Part shown: positions 55,901 to 64,000 of the stretch, piece by piece | How the letters are laid out: each line of letters begins with the position of its first letter | How positions within the stretch are numbered: position 1 is the first letter of the stretch | NCBI RefSeq assembly: GCF_004310295.1 | Contig: NZ_SISB01000009.1 | Location: 1-64,000 of the forward strand | Length of the DNA: 64,000 nt | DNA from: Pseudomonas sp. BGI-2 | Lineage (GTDB): Bacteria > Pseudomonadota > Gammaproteobacteria > Pseudomonadales > Pseudomonadaceae | Reading direction: 5' to 3' | Translations under genes and position numbers: made by a program | The notes under the pieces: generated by a model | Seen by the model: only the letters and a program-made list of their open reading frames with translations | Told to the model about the DNA's origin: nothing | The model's database searches: none

Positions 55901-56268
55901 GATGGAATACCGTCAAGCCAGCGCTCCAGTTCACGATTCAGGTGAATGGAAGCCGTACTGTCAGCAACAGCGACCGGAAGGTCTTGCAGGTGATAGATAA
56001 CGGTTGCGCAATGTTTGCAATCGATCACAACGGGGCATGAGCAGTTGCAGTCCAGCTCAAAAGTACCATTGGCATCTTCGACCAGCTCAATGTGCTGTTC
56101 GTAGACGTTACCTTGGGAGCCCCTGCAGGTTGCACGAACCAACACATCATCAAGTTCGAGGATTTTTACCCGATGCTCAGGGGCATATCTGCGCGCCTTA
56201 TCCAGAGCGCGATGACTGAATGCCTCCGCCCACGGCAGCTGTTGAAGTTGCTCGATGATTGTCGACAT
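52972..56268 (-). CDS. SWIM zinc-finger SNF2-family ATPase (1098 aa)
   Basis: Paralogue of the 897-residue gene that faces it. SWIM finger CSCPVVIDCKHC near 75-86, Walker A GDDMGLGKTLQT, DEAQ box LILDEAQNIKN, SGTPLENHLGELWSQ, ISLKAGGTGLNLT and WWNPAVENQATDRAYRIGQ. It has about 200 extra residues, mainly between the SWIM finger and the SNF2 core. Both share the ending EEKIQxLQxEKxxLAxxVL. The gene lies alone with its own promoter at 56269-56313. Confidence 0.9.
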   Translation of the reverse strand: MSTIIEQLQQLPWAEAFSHRALDKARRYAPEHRVKILELDDVLVRATCRGSQGNVYEQHIELVEDANGTFELDCNCSCPVVIDCKHCATVIYHLQDLPVAVADSTASIHLNRELERWLDGIPSASNPPDEPSQVTSTRLFYKLRATPTAGKWTLEIFKARQLKDGRMQDIKSMYSLSDTLIRQPGYLTELDLRIARLLVAVHSHHAYYAGYPLEGSSGAELIEMLLRTSRIFLDLEQPQPLTPGMRRTGQFAWAEQANGSFRPQWGSDAAPVETILALEPLYYLDRERLQVGPLFSEMDEKLACHLSLVPDIPARQAMQFSHRMRAATQVAPPPHTLTERVIDGVFPQAHLTLASGKRYVRWQHEPEHRAALVFTYNGHPTSDRNPEVLILSGTETQRIQRNPSAEKALRQALQKHGFKKATRKSSLDRPGEMFTLADDAAWLAFAQDGVPALREKNWLIDISDNFHFNLQPVEEWYAQVEEGSGHQWFDLQLGIVVNGERHSLLPILLHLLRSQPQLMDPASLAQRNDDELLLIGLGDGRFGAKPHGKVALPYGRIKPLMVTLGELYLGTHQGDSLRLSLPDAARLSALEGVPLIWQGGERLRSFAKRLRESNHAHVSAPEGLKATLRPYQLEGLNWMQTLRELEVGGILGDDMGLGKTLQTLAHLLTEKQAGRLDRPALAVMPTSLIPNWLDESLRFAPQLKVLALHGAARQKDFARLADYDLVLTTYALLPRDLEVLQSQVWSVLILDEAQNIKNPVSKAAQAARDLQARQRLCLSGTPLENHLGELWSQFHFLLPGWLGDSKTFNRDYRTPIEKHGNTERMQHLTARIKPFLLRRKKDQVATELPPKTEIVHWVDLSDGQRDVYETVRVAMDKKVRDEIARSGVGRSQIIILDALLKLRQVCCDLRLIKMPLTAKALRSGSGKLVSLMEMLEELLSEGRKVLLFSQFTSMLALIEEELQQRGLGYSLLTGETTDRRTPVKDFQSGKVPLFLISLKAGGTGLNLTAADTVIHFDPWWNPAVENQATDRAYRIGQNKPVFVYKLIARGTVEEKIQALQLEKAALAGAVLEGGTTGGWKLEQSDIEALFAPLPNLKS

Positions 56269-56313
56269 ACACTCAATGCTTTTGATAATGAATTAATGAT
56301 GGTGGCGTACAAC

Positions 56314-57063
<750 letters not shown>

Positions 57064-58074
57064 TTATTCAATCAGTTGAGCTTCTTTAAGCGCGCCTATG
57101 GCGGTCAGCCAGCGCGGGTTCTGACGGTATTCAGTATTGGCATACGACTGGCCACGCATCCGCGCAATGCGATCGGACGGTTGGACCTTCAAGCGCTGGG
57201 CGGCGCTCAAGGCCAGTTCCGCAGCAGCGCGGTCGTTGCATACCAGGCCCATGTCGCAACCAGCGGTCAGCGCGGCTTCGATACGGCTGGCCGCATCGCC
57301 AACCACATGGGCGCCGGCCATGGACAGGTCGTCGCTGAAGATCACGCCATCGAATTGCAGCTCGCCGCGCAGGATGTCCTGCAACCAGCGACGGGAGAAT
57401 CCGGCGGGCTGGGAATCAACTTGCGGGTAAATTACGTGGGCCGGCATGACGGCGGCCAGTTGCTTGCTCAATTTGGCGAACGGCACAAGGTCGTTGGCGC
57501 GGATTTCGTCGAGGCTGCGTTCGTCGTTCGGGATCGCGACGTGGGAATCCGCCTCGGCCCAACCGTGACCGGGGAAATGCTTGCCGGTGGCGGCCATGCC
57601 GGCGCTGTTCATGCCGCGAATGAATGCACCGGCCAGCAGCGCTGCGCGCTCAGGATCACCTTCGAACGAACGGGTGCCGACGACGGCGCTGCGCTGGTAA
57701 TCCAGGTCCAGCACCGGGGCAAAGCTCAGGTCGAGGCCGACGGCCAGCACTTCGGTGGCCATGATCCAGCCGCACTGCTCGGCCAGGTACTCGGCGTTCG
57801 GATTGTCAGCGATGGCGCGCATGGCCGGCAATCGCACGAAGCCTTGGCGCAGACGCTGAACGCGACCGCCCTCCTGGTCCACCGCCAGCAACAGATCGGG
57901 ACGAATGGCGCGGATCGCAGCGCTCAGCTCACGCACCTGGCGCGGGTTTTCGATGTTACGGGCGAAAATGATCAGGCCGCCCACTTCGGGCTGACGCAAC
58001 AATTGGCGATCTTCGGCCGTCAGCCAGGTACCGGCGACGTCCACCATCAACGAGCCTTGCAGGCCAGCAGTCAT
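57064..58074 (-). CDS. nagZ: Beta-N-acetylhexosaminidase NagZ
   Basis: Cytosolic glycosidase of peptidoglycan recycling (GH3) that removes N-acetylglucosamine from anhydro-muropeptides and influences AmpC induction. It carries DQEGGRVQRL near 60, KHFPGHGWAEADSH with the catalytic Asp-His pair near 170 and VIFSDDLSMAGA with the nucleophile Asp near 245. 336 residues, a single-domain NagZ. Begins 158 bases upstream of psrA's stop, same strand. Confidence 0.96.
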   Translation of the reverse strand: MTAGLQGSLMVDVAGTWLTAEDRQLLRQPEVGGLIIFARNIENPRQVRELSAAIRAIRPDLLLAVDQEGGRVQRLRQGFVRLPAMRAIADNPNAEYLAEQCGWIMATEVLAVGLDLSFAPVLDLDYQRSAVVGTRSFEGDPERAALLAGAFIRGMNSAGMAATGKHFPGHGWAEADSHVAIPNDERSLDEIRANDLVPFAKLSKQLAAVMPAHVIYPQVDSQPAGFSRRWLQDILRGELQFDGVIFSDDLSMAGAHVVGDAASRIEAALTAGCDMGLVCNDRAAAELALSAAQRLKVQPSDRIARMRGQSYANTEYRQNPRWLTAIGALKEAQLIE

Positions 58075-58232
58075 AGAAATTCCTTGATAACGAAAAACCC
58101 GGCTCGCGTAAATACGCCGCCTTGGGCTGTGCCCGGCAGGTCGGCGATATCAATGGGAAGCGAATTCAGAACGAGAGTCGGCATGGGCGGCTAGCTTAGC
58201 GGATGTCAGCCGCCGCGCCCACCCGTGCGCGG

Positions 58233-58940
58233 TTAAACCTTGGCGGCAGCCGGGGCCGACTTGCTGCGCGGACGCAATTGCGCGGTGGCCATGGCCGCGT
58301 CGGTGACGCCGGTTTCGGCACGCATGCCTGCGGCCAGGAACGGCACCATCAGGCGCATCACTTGCTCAATGGACGTGTTGACGCCGAAATCGGTCTCGGC
58401 AATGGCCCGCAATGCCTTGATCCCCGACATGCTAAACGCTGCGGCGCCGAGCATGAAGTGCACGCGCCAGAACAACTCGATCGGTGGAATGCGCGGCGCG
58501 GCTTCGTTGACCAGCATCATGTAGCGGCGGAACACCTTGCCGTACATGTCTTCCAGATAACGACGCAGGTGGCCCTGGCTCTGACTGAACGCCAGCCCCA
58601 GCAAACGCATGAAGATAGACAGATCGTTGCCGCTGCGAGGCTGCACGACGAGGGCCTGCTCGACGAGAATTTCGAGCAGCTCTTCAAGGGTCGGCTTGTT
58701 TTCAGGCTTGGACTGACGCCGCTCCAGCTCTTTATCAAGGCTCAGGCAAAACGGCCCGAGAAAGCGCGAGAAGACAGCCTGGATCAGCGCCTTCTTCGAA
58801 CCGAAGTGATAATTGACCGCCGCCAGATTGACCCCAGCCTTGCTGGTGATCAGACGCAACGAGGTTTCGGCGAAACCTTTTTCCGCGAACAACTGCTCGG
58901 CAGCATCAAGAATGCGTTCAACGGTTTCCGACTGGGCCAT
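58233..58940 (-). CDS. psrA: TetR-family regulator PsrA
   Basis: Regulator that senses long-chain fatty acids and controls beta-oxidation and, in some pseudomonads, rpoS. The N-terminal TetR helix-turn-helix shows ILDAAEQLFAEKGFAETSLR and NLAAVNYHFGSKKALIQ. ATG58940 (MAQSETVERIL) is chosen. It lies between nagZ and lexA as PsrA does in PAO1. Two PsrA-type operators overlap its promoter, which fits autoregulation. Confidence 0.9.
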   Translation of the reverse strand: MAQSETVERILDAAEQLFAEKGFAETSLRLITSKAGVNLAAVNYHFGSKKALIQAVFSRFLGPFCLSLDKELERRQSKPENKPTLEELLEILVEQALVVQPRSGNDLSIFMRLLGLAFSQSQGHLRRYLEDMYGKVFRRYMMLVNEAAPRIPPIELFWRVHFMLGAAAFSMSGIKALRAIAETDFGVNTSIEQVMRLMVPFLAAGMRAETGVTDAAMATAQLRPRSKSAPAAAKV

Positions 58941-58955
58941 GGCTACTCCGCCTGA

Positions 58956-58982
58956 CAAACACTTGTTTGAAACATACGTTTC
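58956..58982. promoter_or_regulatory. Two abutting PsrA-type operators
   Basis: CAAAC-ACTT-GTTTG (58956-58969) and GAAAC-ATAC-GTTTC (58969-58982) both fit the PsrA consensus (G/C)AAAC-N4-GTTT(G/C); they share base 58969. They sit just upstream of the psrA start. Confidence 0.8.
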
Positions 58983-59124
58983 AGCCTGTGCGTTGTCAAG
59001 CTTGCCGGTTCGTTTTGGGAATGGTCGGTCAGCTATTTAACCATACAACGGCGAGGCTTTAATCAGCAGGCTGATTGACCGTCCAGCGGCCGGCCAAAAA
59101 AGGGGCATTGCCAAGACCGTTCCA

Positions 59125-59140
59125 CTGTATATAATCCCAG
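59125..59140. promoter_or_regulatory. LexA box 1 (imperfect)
   Basis: CTGTATATAATCCCAG follows the SOS box CTGT-N8-ACAG except C for A in the right half-site. Confidence 0.85.
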
Positions 59141-59143
59141 TCA

Positions 59144-59159
59144 CTGTATAAAAAGACAG
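59144..59159. promoter_or_regulatory. LexA box 2 (perfect)
   Basis: CTGTATAAAAAGACAG fits CTGT-N8-ACAG exactly and lies 10 bases before the lexA start codon. Confidence 0.95.
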
Positions 59160-59169
59160 AGCGATCAAT

Positions 59170-59778
59170 ATGCTAAAGCTGACGCCACGCCAAGCAGAGA
59201 TTCTGGCCTTCATCAAACGCTGCCTCGAAGACAACGGCTACCCGCCGACCCGTGCGGAAATCGCTCAGGAACTGGGTTTCAAGTCGCCCAACGCGGCGGA
59301 AGAACACCTCAAGGCGCTGGCCCGCAAGGGTGCGATCGAGATGACCCCGGGCGCTTCCCGCGGCATTCGCATCCCGGGCTTCGAAGCCAAGGCCGACGAT
59401 TCCACCCTGCCGATCATTGGCCGAGTGGCTGCCGGTGCGCCGATTCTGGCCCAGCAGCACATCGAGGAATCCTGCAACATCAACCCTTCGTTCTTCCATC
59501 CTCGCGCCGATTATCTACTGCGGGTTCATGGCATGAGCATGAAGGACGTGGGCATTTTCGACGGTGACCTGCTGGCCGTGCACACCACCCGTGAAGCCCG
59601 TAACGGCCAGATCGTAGTGGCGCGAATCGGCGACGAAGTGACCGTCAAGCGCTTCAAGCGCGATGGCAGCAAGGTCTGGTTGATTGCGGAAAACCCTGAA
59701 TTCGCCCCTATCGAAGTAAACCTGAAAGATCAGGAGCTAGTGATCGAAGGCTTGAGTGTCGGCGTCATTCGCCGCTAA
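59170..59778 (+). CDS. lexA: SOS repressor LexA
   Basis: Represses SOS genes until RecA triggers self-cleavage. The N-terminal winged helix ([21 protein letters not shown]) is followed by the cleavage site Ala88-Gly89 in VAAGAPI, catalytic Ser123 in VHGMSMKD and Lys160 in EVTVKRF. 202 residues as in E. coli. Two LexA boxes lie directly upstream, and sulA follows after 10 bases. Confidence 0.98.
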   Translation: MLKLTPRQAEILAFIKRCLEDNGYPPTRAEIAQELGFKSPNAAEEHLKALARKGAIEMTPGASRGIRIPGFEAKADDSTLPIIGRVAAGAPILAQQHIEESCNINPSFFHPRADYLLRVHGMSMKDVGIFDGDLLAVHTTREARNGQIVVARIGDEVTVKRFKRDGSKVWLIAENPEFAPIEVNLKDQELVIEGLSVGVIRR

Positions 59779-59788
59779 AGGAGGCTTT

Positions 59789-60262
59789 ATGCAGTTCCCA
59801 CACACATCACAGCAAGCCCAACTGCCGTTGTTCGAGGCATTCATGGTGCAACCGTTGGCGCCGATTCTGAAAGACGTGGTCGAGTCGCCCTGGAGTGCCG
59901 AACCTGAAGTCTTCAGCGAGCTTTCACTGCGTGGTGCGGCCGGGAACTGCCTGAACCTTTTGGCGCCGATTCTCCGGGAACTGAGTCAGGATCAGGACGC
60001 GCGGTGGCTGACTCTGATCGCCCCACCCGCCAGCCTGACTCAGGCGTGGTTGCGAGACGCCGGCCTTAACCGTGAACGCATCCTGCTTCTGCAACCTCGC
60101 GGCACTCAAAGTGCTCAGCAGCTGACCTGCGAAGCCTTGCGCCTGGGCCGCAGCCACACGGTTGTCAGCTGGCTCAACCCGCTGAACACAAATTCACGGC
60201 AACAGTTGATCAACGCAGCCCGTATCGGGGATGCGCAGAGCCTGAATATTCGCTTGGGTTAA
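59789..60262 (+). CDS. sulA: SOS cell division inhibitor SulA
   Basis: Inhibitor of FtsZ assembly made during SOS. ATG59789 has AAAGGAGG 6 bases upstream. The protein shows the SulA core WLTLIAPPASLTQAWLRDAGLNRERILLLQP and HTVVSWLNPLN. 157 residues. It is 10 bases after lexA and is read from the same LexA-controlled promoter, the usual Pseudomonas arrangement. Confidence 0.95.
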   Translation: MQFPHTSQQAQLPLFEAFMVQPLAPILKDVVESPWSAEPEVFSELSLRGAAGNCLNLLAPILRELSQDQDARWLTLIAPPASLTQAWLRDAGLNRERILLLQPRGTQSAQQLTCEALRLGRSHTVVSWLNPLNTNSRQQLINAARIGDAQSLNIRLG

Positions 60263-60294
60263 CGTGTAAACAAAGCGCGCAATGCATAGCGCGG

Positions 60295-60318
60295 GGCTTC
60301 TCAAAGGATAGAGAAGCC
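60295..60318. other. Perfect hairpin after sulA
   Basis: GGCTTCTC and GAGAAGCC form an 8-bp stem around 8 bases between the convergent ends of sulA and the 77-residue gene. There is no T run, so terminator status is unclear. Confidence 0.5.
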
Positions 60319-60355
60319 GATCCGTAGCCATATCAGCAGAAAGCGAAGAATGGGA

Positions 60356-60589
60356 TCAGTGGAGGACCCGCGAACTCTCATCGGTATTGAATTCGCCTTC
60401 AACCAGGCGCCCTGCCATCTGGACACCGACGCTCAACATCGCCTTGGCGACTTCCACGTGCTGGCCCTGCAGGAAAGCCTTGGCATCCTCGGAGAAATCC
60501 AAAGTAACCAGAGAACCCTCGTCCTCGGCCCTGCGCAGCTCGATTCGGCCGTCTGGTAACTCGACAATTTCTAGAAAGGACGTTGGCAT
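60356..60589 (-). CDS. Conserved small hypothetical protein
   Basis: 77 residues, acidic, beginning MPTSFLEIVELPDGRIELRR and ending in a polar tail. No signal peptide and no motif I recognise. It lies between sulA and the DUF6586 gene, where PAO1 carries a gene of similar size (PA3009, as I recall), which supports a real gene. Function unknown. Confidence 0.8.
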   Translation of the reverse strand: MPTSFLEIVELPDGRIELRRAEDEGSLVTLDFSEDAKAFLQGQHVEVAKAMLSVGVQMAGRLVEGEFNTDESSRVLH

Positions 60590-60695
60590 AAAGGTCTGTT
60601 CTCCACGAAAGGCGGGGATTATATAGGCATCGGCCAGGCTTCGCTCGGTAACTTGACCAGCAGCGCTTTTAATCGCACCGCCGGCTCTCAGTCGA

Positions 60696-61220
60696 TCAGC
60701 ACTCGTTCAAGCCTTCGCGAAACCGGATCGCCAGCGCTTTCAGGTTTTGACGCCAGCTCTCCAGCTCTTCGCGACTCAACTCCTCAGGCGCCTCTTCTTC
60801 ATCCAGGTTAACCGCGAGGATGAGCGGCTGGGTCACGTCACCCTTGGGCTTGTGCGGAGCGCGAGGCGGTTGAAACATCGCCGCGTGAGCCGCCAGCAGC
60901 TTGGCTAGCCAGGTTTCCCGATTCTGAGCCAGCTCGACCATCTCAGCCATCTCAGGGATGGCGATGGCTTCCAGCACTTCGCGAGTTAGCAACATCTCTG
61001 CCCGGGGCGCATTGGCCTGAGGCAAGCGGTAGAAGCCGGCAATTTCATGGCACAGCCCCAGCAACGCGCCGTACAGATGAAACAACGCCGACTCGCGCCC
61101 GGCCTGAATCAGTGCCAGAGAATTCATCGCTCGCCCCTCTTCGGCTCTGGCGAGCGCTTCCAGCGACAGGCCGGCGAAATAAATCTTCTGGTTGGTACGG
61201 GTATAGAGTTCGTGGGCCAT
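60696..61220 (-). CDS. DUF6586-family protein
   Basis: 174 residues with MAHELYTRTNQKIYFAGLSL at the start and an acidic, helical C-terminus (EEEAPEELSREELESW). ATG61220 has GGAGG 8 bases upstream. I recall this family next to topA in other pseudomonads; function unknown. Confidence 0.8.
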   Translation of the reverse strand: MAHELYTRTNQKIYFAGLSLEALARAEEGRAMNSLALIQAGRESALFHLYGALLGLCHEIAGFYRLPQANAPRAEMLLTREVLEAIAIPEMAEMVELAQNRETWLAKLLAAHAAMFQPPRAPHKPKGDVTQPLILAVNLDEEEAPEELSREELESWRQNLKALAIRFREGLNEC

Positions 61221-61301
61221 GACGGCAGCCTCCACAACGAAATAATTGCTTAACGCAGGTCAGACAGTGTCGAGGATCACCTCCGCTTCCCGCAAGCACA
61301 A

Positions 61302-61347
61302 AACAAAAAGGCCGCATGAAAACCCGAGGGTTGTCATGCGGCCTTTT
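61302..61347 (-). terminator. Intrinsic terminator after topA
   Basis: On the minus strand AAAAGGCCGCATG pairs with CATGCGGCCTTTT around a loop, followed by a T-rich run, just past the topA stop. Confidence 0.93.
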
Positions 61348-61361
61348 GTGTACAGCCTCTT

Positions 61362-63989
61362 TTACGCTTTGGCTGCCGGACGCTTGTCTTCAACCGTCCA
61401 TTTACCGCCGTCGTAGTACGCCTTCCAGCCTGTCGGCTTACCGTCGACTTCAGTCTGCACGTACTGCTCTTTGGTCTTGCGGCTGTAACGGATTACAGCA
61501 GGCAGGCCGTCCGGATCTTTCTTTGGTGCTTCGCAGAGGAAGTGGTACTTCGGATCGATCTCATCCTTGTGCGGCACAATTTCGATGACCAACGGAGCAC
61601 GCGTCTCGCGGTTTTTCGGGAATTGGCTGGCCGCCAGGAACAGGCCGGAAGCACCGTCGCGCAGGATGTAGGTGTCATTTACCTTTTCGCATTTCAGCTC
61701 AGGCATCTTCACCGGGTCCATCTTCGGTGGCGCAGCGTCACCGCTTTTCAGCAGCTTGCGGGTGTTCTTGCACGTTGCGTTGGTGCAACCGAAGAACTTG
61801 CCGAAACGGCCGGTCTTGAGCTGCATCTCGCTGCCACACTTGTCGCATTCCAGGCTCGGACCTTCGTAGCCCTTGATGCGATAGGTGCCCTCTTCGATTT
61901 CATAGCCAGCGCAATCCGGGTTGTTACCGCAGATGTGCAGCTTGCGCTTCTCATCCAGCAGATAAGCGTCCATCGCCGTGCTGCAGATCGGGCAGCGGTG
62001 CTTGCCACGCAACACCAGAGATTCGGACTCACCCTCGTCATCCGCAGCGATTTCGTCGCCCGGCACCAGGTTGACGGTAGCCTTGCAGCGTTCTTTCGGC
62101 GGCAGGCTGTAACCCGAGCAACCGAGGAACACGCCGGTCGATGCGGTACGAATCTGCATCGGACGACCGCACAACACGCACGGAATGTCAGTCATCACCG
62201 GCTGGTTGGCACGCATGCCGCCTTCGGCGCTTTCAGCTACTTCGAGCTTCTTCTTGAAGTCGCCGTAGAACTCGTCGAGCACGTTTTTCCAGTCGCGTTC
62301 GCCCTGGGCCACGTCATCAAGGTTCTCTTCCATGCCGGCGGTGAAGCCGTAGTCCATGAGATTGGAGAAGCTCTCGGCCAAACGCTCGGTCACGATGTCG
62401 CCCATCTTTTCCGAATAGAAACGACGGTTGTGCAGCGCTACGTAGCCACGGTCCTGAATGGTCGAAATGATCGCCGCGTAGGTCGAAGGACGACCGATGC
62501 CGCGTTTTTCCATTTCTTTAACCAGGCTCGCTTCCGAGTAACGCGCAGGTGGCTTGGTAAAGTGCTGGGTCGGATCAAGCTTGATCAGCTTCATCGCGTC
62601 GCCCTGGGCCATGTCCGGCAGCACGTCGTCATCGCCTGGCTTGGCAATTTGCGGCATGACGCGGGTGTAACCGTCGAATTTCAGGATGCGGCCCTTGGCG
62701 CGCAACTCGAAATCGCCGGCACCGACTGTGACCGTGGTCGACAGGTATTGGGCCGGCAGCATCTGGCAAGCGAGAAACTGGCGCCAGATCAGCTCGTAGA
62801 GCCGCTCTGCATCACGCTCCATGCCCGACAGCTTGCTTGGCTCGGTGTTGGCGTCGGACGGACGAATCGCTTCGTGAGCCTCTTGTGCGCCTTCCTTGCT
62901 GCTGTAGACATTCGGGTTTTCCGGCAGGTACTTCTTGCCGAACTCGCCTTCAATATAAGTGCGTGCCATCGTCACGGCATCGGCCGAGAGGTTGGTGGAG
63001 TCCGTACGCATATAGGTGATGTAGCCAGCTTCGTACAAACGCTGGGCCATCATCATGGTTTTCTTCACGCCAAAGCCCAGGCGGTTACTCGCGGCCTGTT
63101 GCAGAGTGGACGTGATGAACGGTGCCGACGGCTTGCTGCTGGTCGGTTTGTCCTCGCGCTTGACGATGCTATAGCTGGAAGACTTGAGCTTCTCCAGCGC
63201 GGCCATGGCCTGGGCTTCGTTGAGCGGCTTGAAGGCCTCGCCCTTCTCACGCGCCACGTCGAAGCGCACAGTCGCGCCCTTGGCGGTGCCGAGGTCGGCG
63301 TGGACTTCCCAGTATTCTTCCGGGTTGAACGCGCGAATTTCACGTTCGCGCTCGACCACCAGCTTCACGGCAACCGATTGCACGCGACCGGCGGACAAGC
63401 CACGGGCGACCTTGGCCCACAGCAGCGGCGAAACCATGTAACCCACCACGCGGTCGAGGAAACGACGCGCTTGTTGTGCATTTACACGGTCAATGTCCAG
63501 CTCGCCCGGTTTGGAGAAGGCTTCCTGGATTGCTTTCTTGGTGATTTCGTTGAACACCACGCGCTTGTAGCGGCTGTCATCACCACCGATGGCTTCGCGC
63601 AGGTGCCAGGCAATGGCTTCCCCCTCGCGATCCAAGTCGGTTGCGAGATAGATGGTGTCAGCATCTTTGGCGAGCCGGCGCAGCTCTTCGATGACCTTTT
63701 CCTTGCCCGGGAGGATCTCGTACTTGGCTTTCCAGCCATGATCGGGATCAACACCCATCCGCGAGACCAGCTGCTTGCGCGCCTTTTCTTTCGGCGTGAG
63801 CACCGGACCTTCACCCGCGGCGGCCTTGCCGCGTTTGGCGGCTGGCTCTTTGCTGGCGCTAGCCGAACCGCTGGTGGGCAGGTCTCGGATATGGCCGATA
63901 CTCGACTTCACCACGTATTGGTTACCCAGATACTTGTTGATGGTCTTGGCCTTAGCCGGGGATTCCACAATGACCAGCGATTTGCCCAT
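61362..63989 (-). CDS. topA: DNA topoisomerase I
   Basis: Type IA enzyme that relaxes negative supercoils. [24 protein letters not shown] at the start and [16 protein letters not shown] for metal binding, the active-site Tyr in [13 protein letters not shown] near 325, and C-terminal zinc-ribbon Cys clusters ([35 protein letters not shown]) plus a final non-zinc domain. 875 residues, complete; it starts 11 bases from the window end. Confidence 0.98.
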   Translation of the reverse strand: MGKSLVIVESPAKAKTINKYLGNQYVVKSSIGHIRDLPTSGSASASKEPAAKRGKAAAGEGPVLTPKEKARKQLVSRMGVDPDHGWKAKYEILPGKEKVIEELRRLAKDADTIYLATDLDREGEAIAWHLREAIGGDDSRYKRVVFNEITKKAIQEAFSKPGELDIDRVNAQQARRFLDRVVGYMVSPLLWAKVARGLSAGRVQSVAVKLVVEREREIRAFNPEEYWEVHADLGTAKGATVRFDVAREKGEAFKPLNEAQAMAALEKLKSSSYSIVKREDKPTSSKPSAPFITSTLQQAASNRLGFGVKKTMMMAQRLYEAGYITYMRTDSTNLSADAVTMARTYIEGEFGKKYLPENPNVYSSKEGAQEAHEAIRPSDANTEPSKLSGMERDAERLYELIWRQFLACQMLPAQYLSTTVTVGAGDFELRAKGRILKFDGYTRVMPQIAKPGDDDVLPDMAQGDAMKLIKLDPTQHFTKPPARYSEASLVKEMEKRGIGRPSTYAAIISTIQDRGYVALHNRRFYSEKMGDIVTERLAESFSNLMDYGFTAGMEENLDDVAQGERDWKNVLDEFYGDFKKKLEVAESAEGGMRANQPVMTDIPCVLCGRPMQIRTASTGVFLGCSGYSLPPKERCKATVNLVPGDEIAADDEGESESLVLRGKHRCPICSTAMDAYLLDEKRKLHICGNNPDCAGYEIEEGTYRIKGYEGPSLECDKCGSEMQLKTGRFGKFFGCTNATCKNTRKLLKSGDAAPPKMDPVKMPELKCEKVNDTYILRDGASGLFLAASQFPKNRETRAPLVIEIVPHKDEIDPKYHFLCEAPKKDPDGLPAVIRYSRKTKEQYVQTEVDGKPTGWKAYYDGGKWTVEDKRPAAKA

Positions 63990-64000
63990 GGATCAGAAAA

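Overview
The window looks like a chromosomal segment from a fluorescent pseudomonad (Pseudomonas fluorescens group). The evidence is GC-rich coding DNA, paired REP (REPIN) elements of the Pseudomonas type, and runs of genes whose order matches what I recall of P. aeruginosa PAO1: tal, hsbA/hsbR, PilZ, mlaA; queF, cupredoxin, copRS; lolCDE, PilZ, glycerophosphodiesterase, sthA; and gap, mfd, csiV-like, methylthioinosine phosphorylase, nagZ, psrA, lexA, sulA, topA. All identifications come from reading the sequence and from knowledge of the families. No search was run.

Layout. Bases 1-181 are C-rich, contain no ATG, and may be a poor contig end; dusA follows, with its start codon unresolved. 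uppP (undecaprenyl-diphosphate phosphatase) is at 1180-2013. Bases 2514-25314 are an accessory exopolysaccharide (EPS) locus. It contains a regulatory trio (receiver-like/winged-helix protein, degenerate EAL protein, second winged-helix protein); an initiating sugar-phosphate transferase of the WcaJ type; a yjbE-wza-yjbF-yjbG-yjbH export operon; galE and galU; a lone C-terminal phosphomannomutase-like domain; and a minus-strand operon wzb-wzc-glycosyltransferase-pyruvyltransferase-wzx-wzy-acyltransferase-SGNH hydrolase. A secreted clan-A glycoside hydrolase and a small unknown gene lie at the far end. From about 26 kb on, the genes are core: central metabolism (tal, gap, sthA), signalling (HsbR/HsbA, two PilZ proteins), envelope lipid and lipoprotein transport (mlaA, lolCDE), copper response (cupredoxin, copRS), queuosine (queF), DNA repair and topology (mfd, lexA, sulA, topA, two SNF2-family ATPases), and peptidoglycan recycling (nagZ).

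How it works together. GalU and GalE supply UDP-glucose and UDP-galactose. The WcaJ-like enzyme starts a lipid-linked repeat unit, which the glycosyltransferase, pyruvyltransferase and acyltransferase extend and decorate. Wzx flips it, a Wzy-like protein polymerises it, Wzc and Wzb control the process by tyrosine phosphorylation, and Wza with YjbE-H exports the chain. UppP recycles the lipid carrier, and the secreted hydrolase may trim the polymer. The regulatory trio next to the initiating transferase is the best candidate here for an undescribed control module.

Regulatory sites read directly include two LexA boxes before lexA, two abutting PsrA-type operators before psrA, a CusR/CopR-type box between the cupredoxin gene and copRS, and several strong intrinsic terminators.
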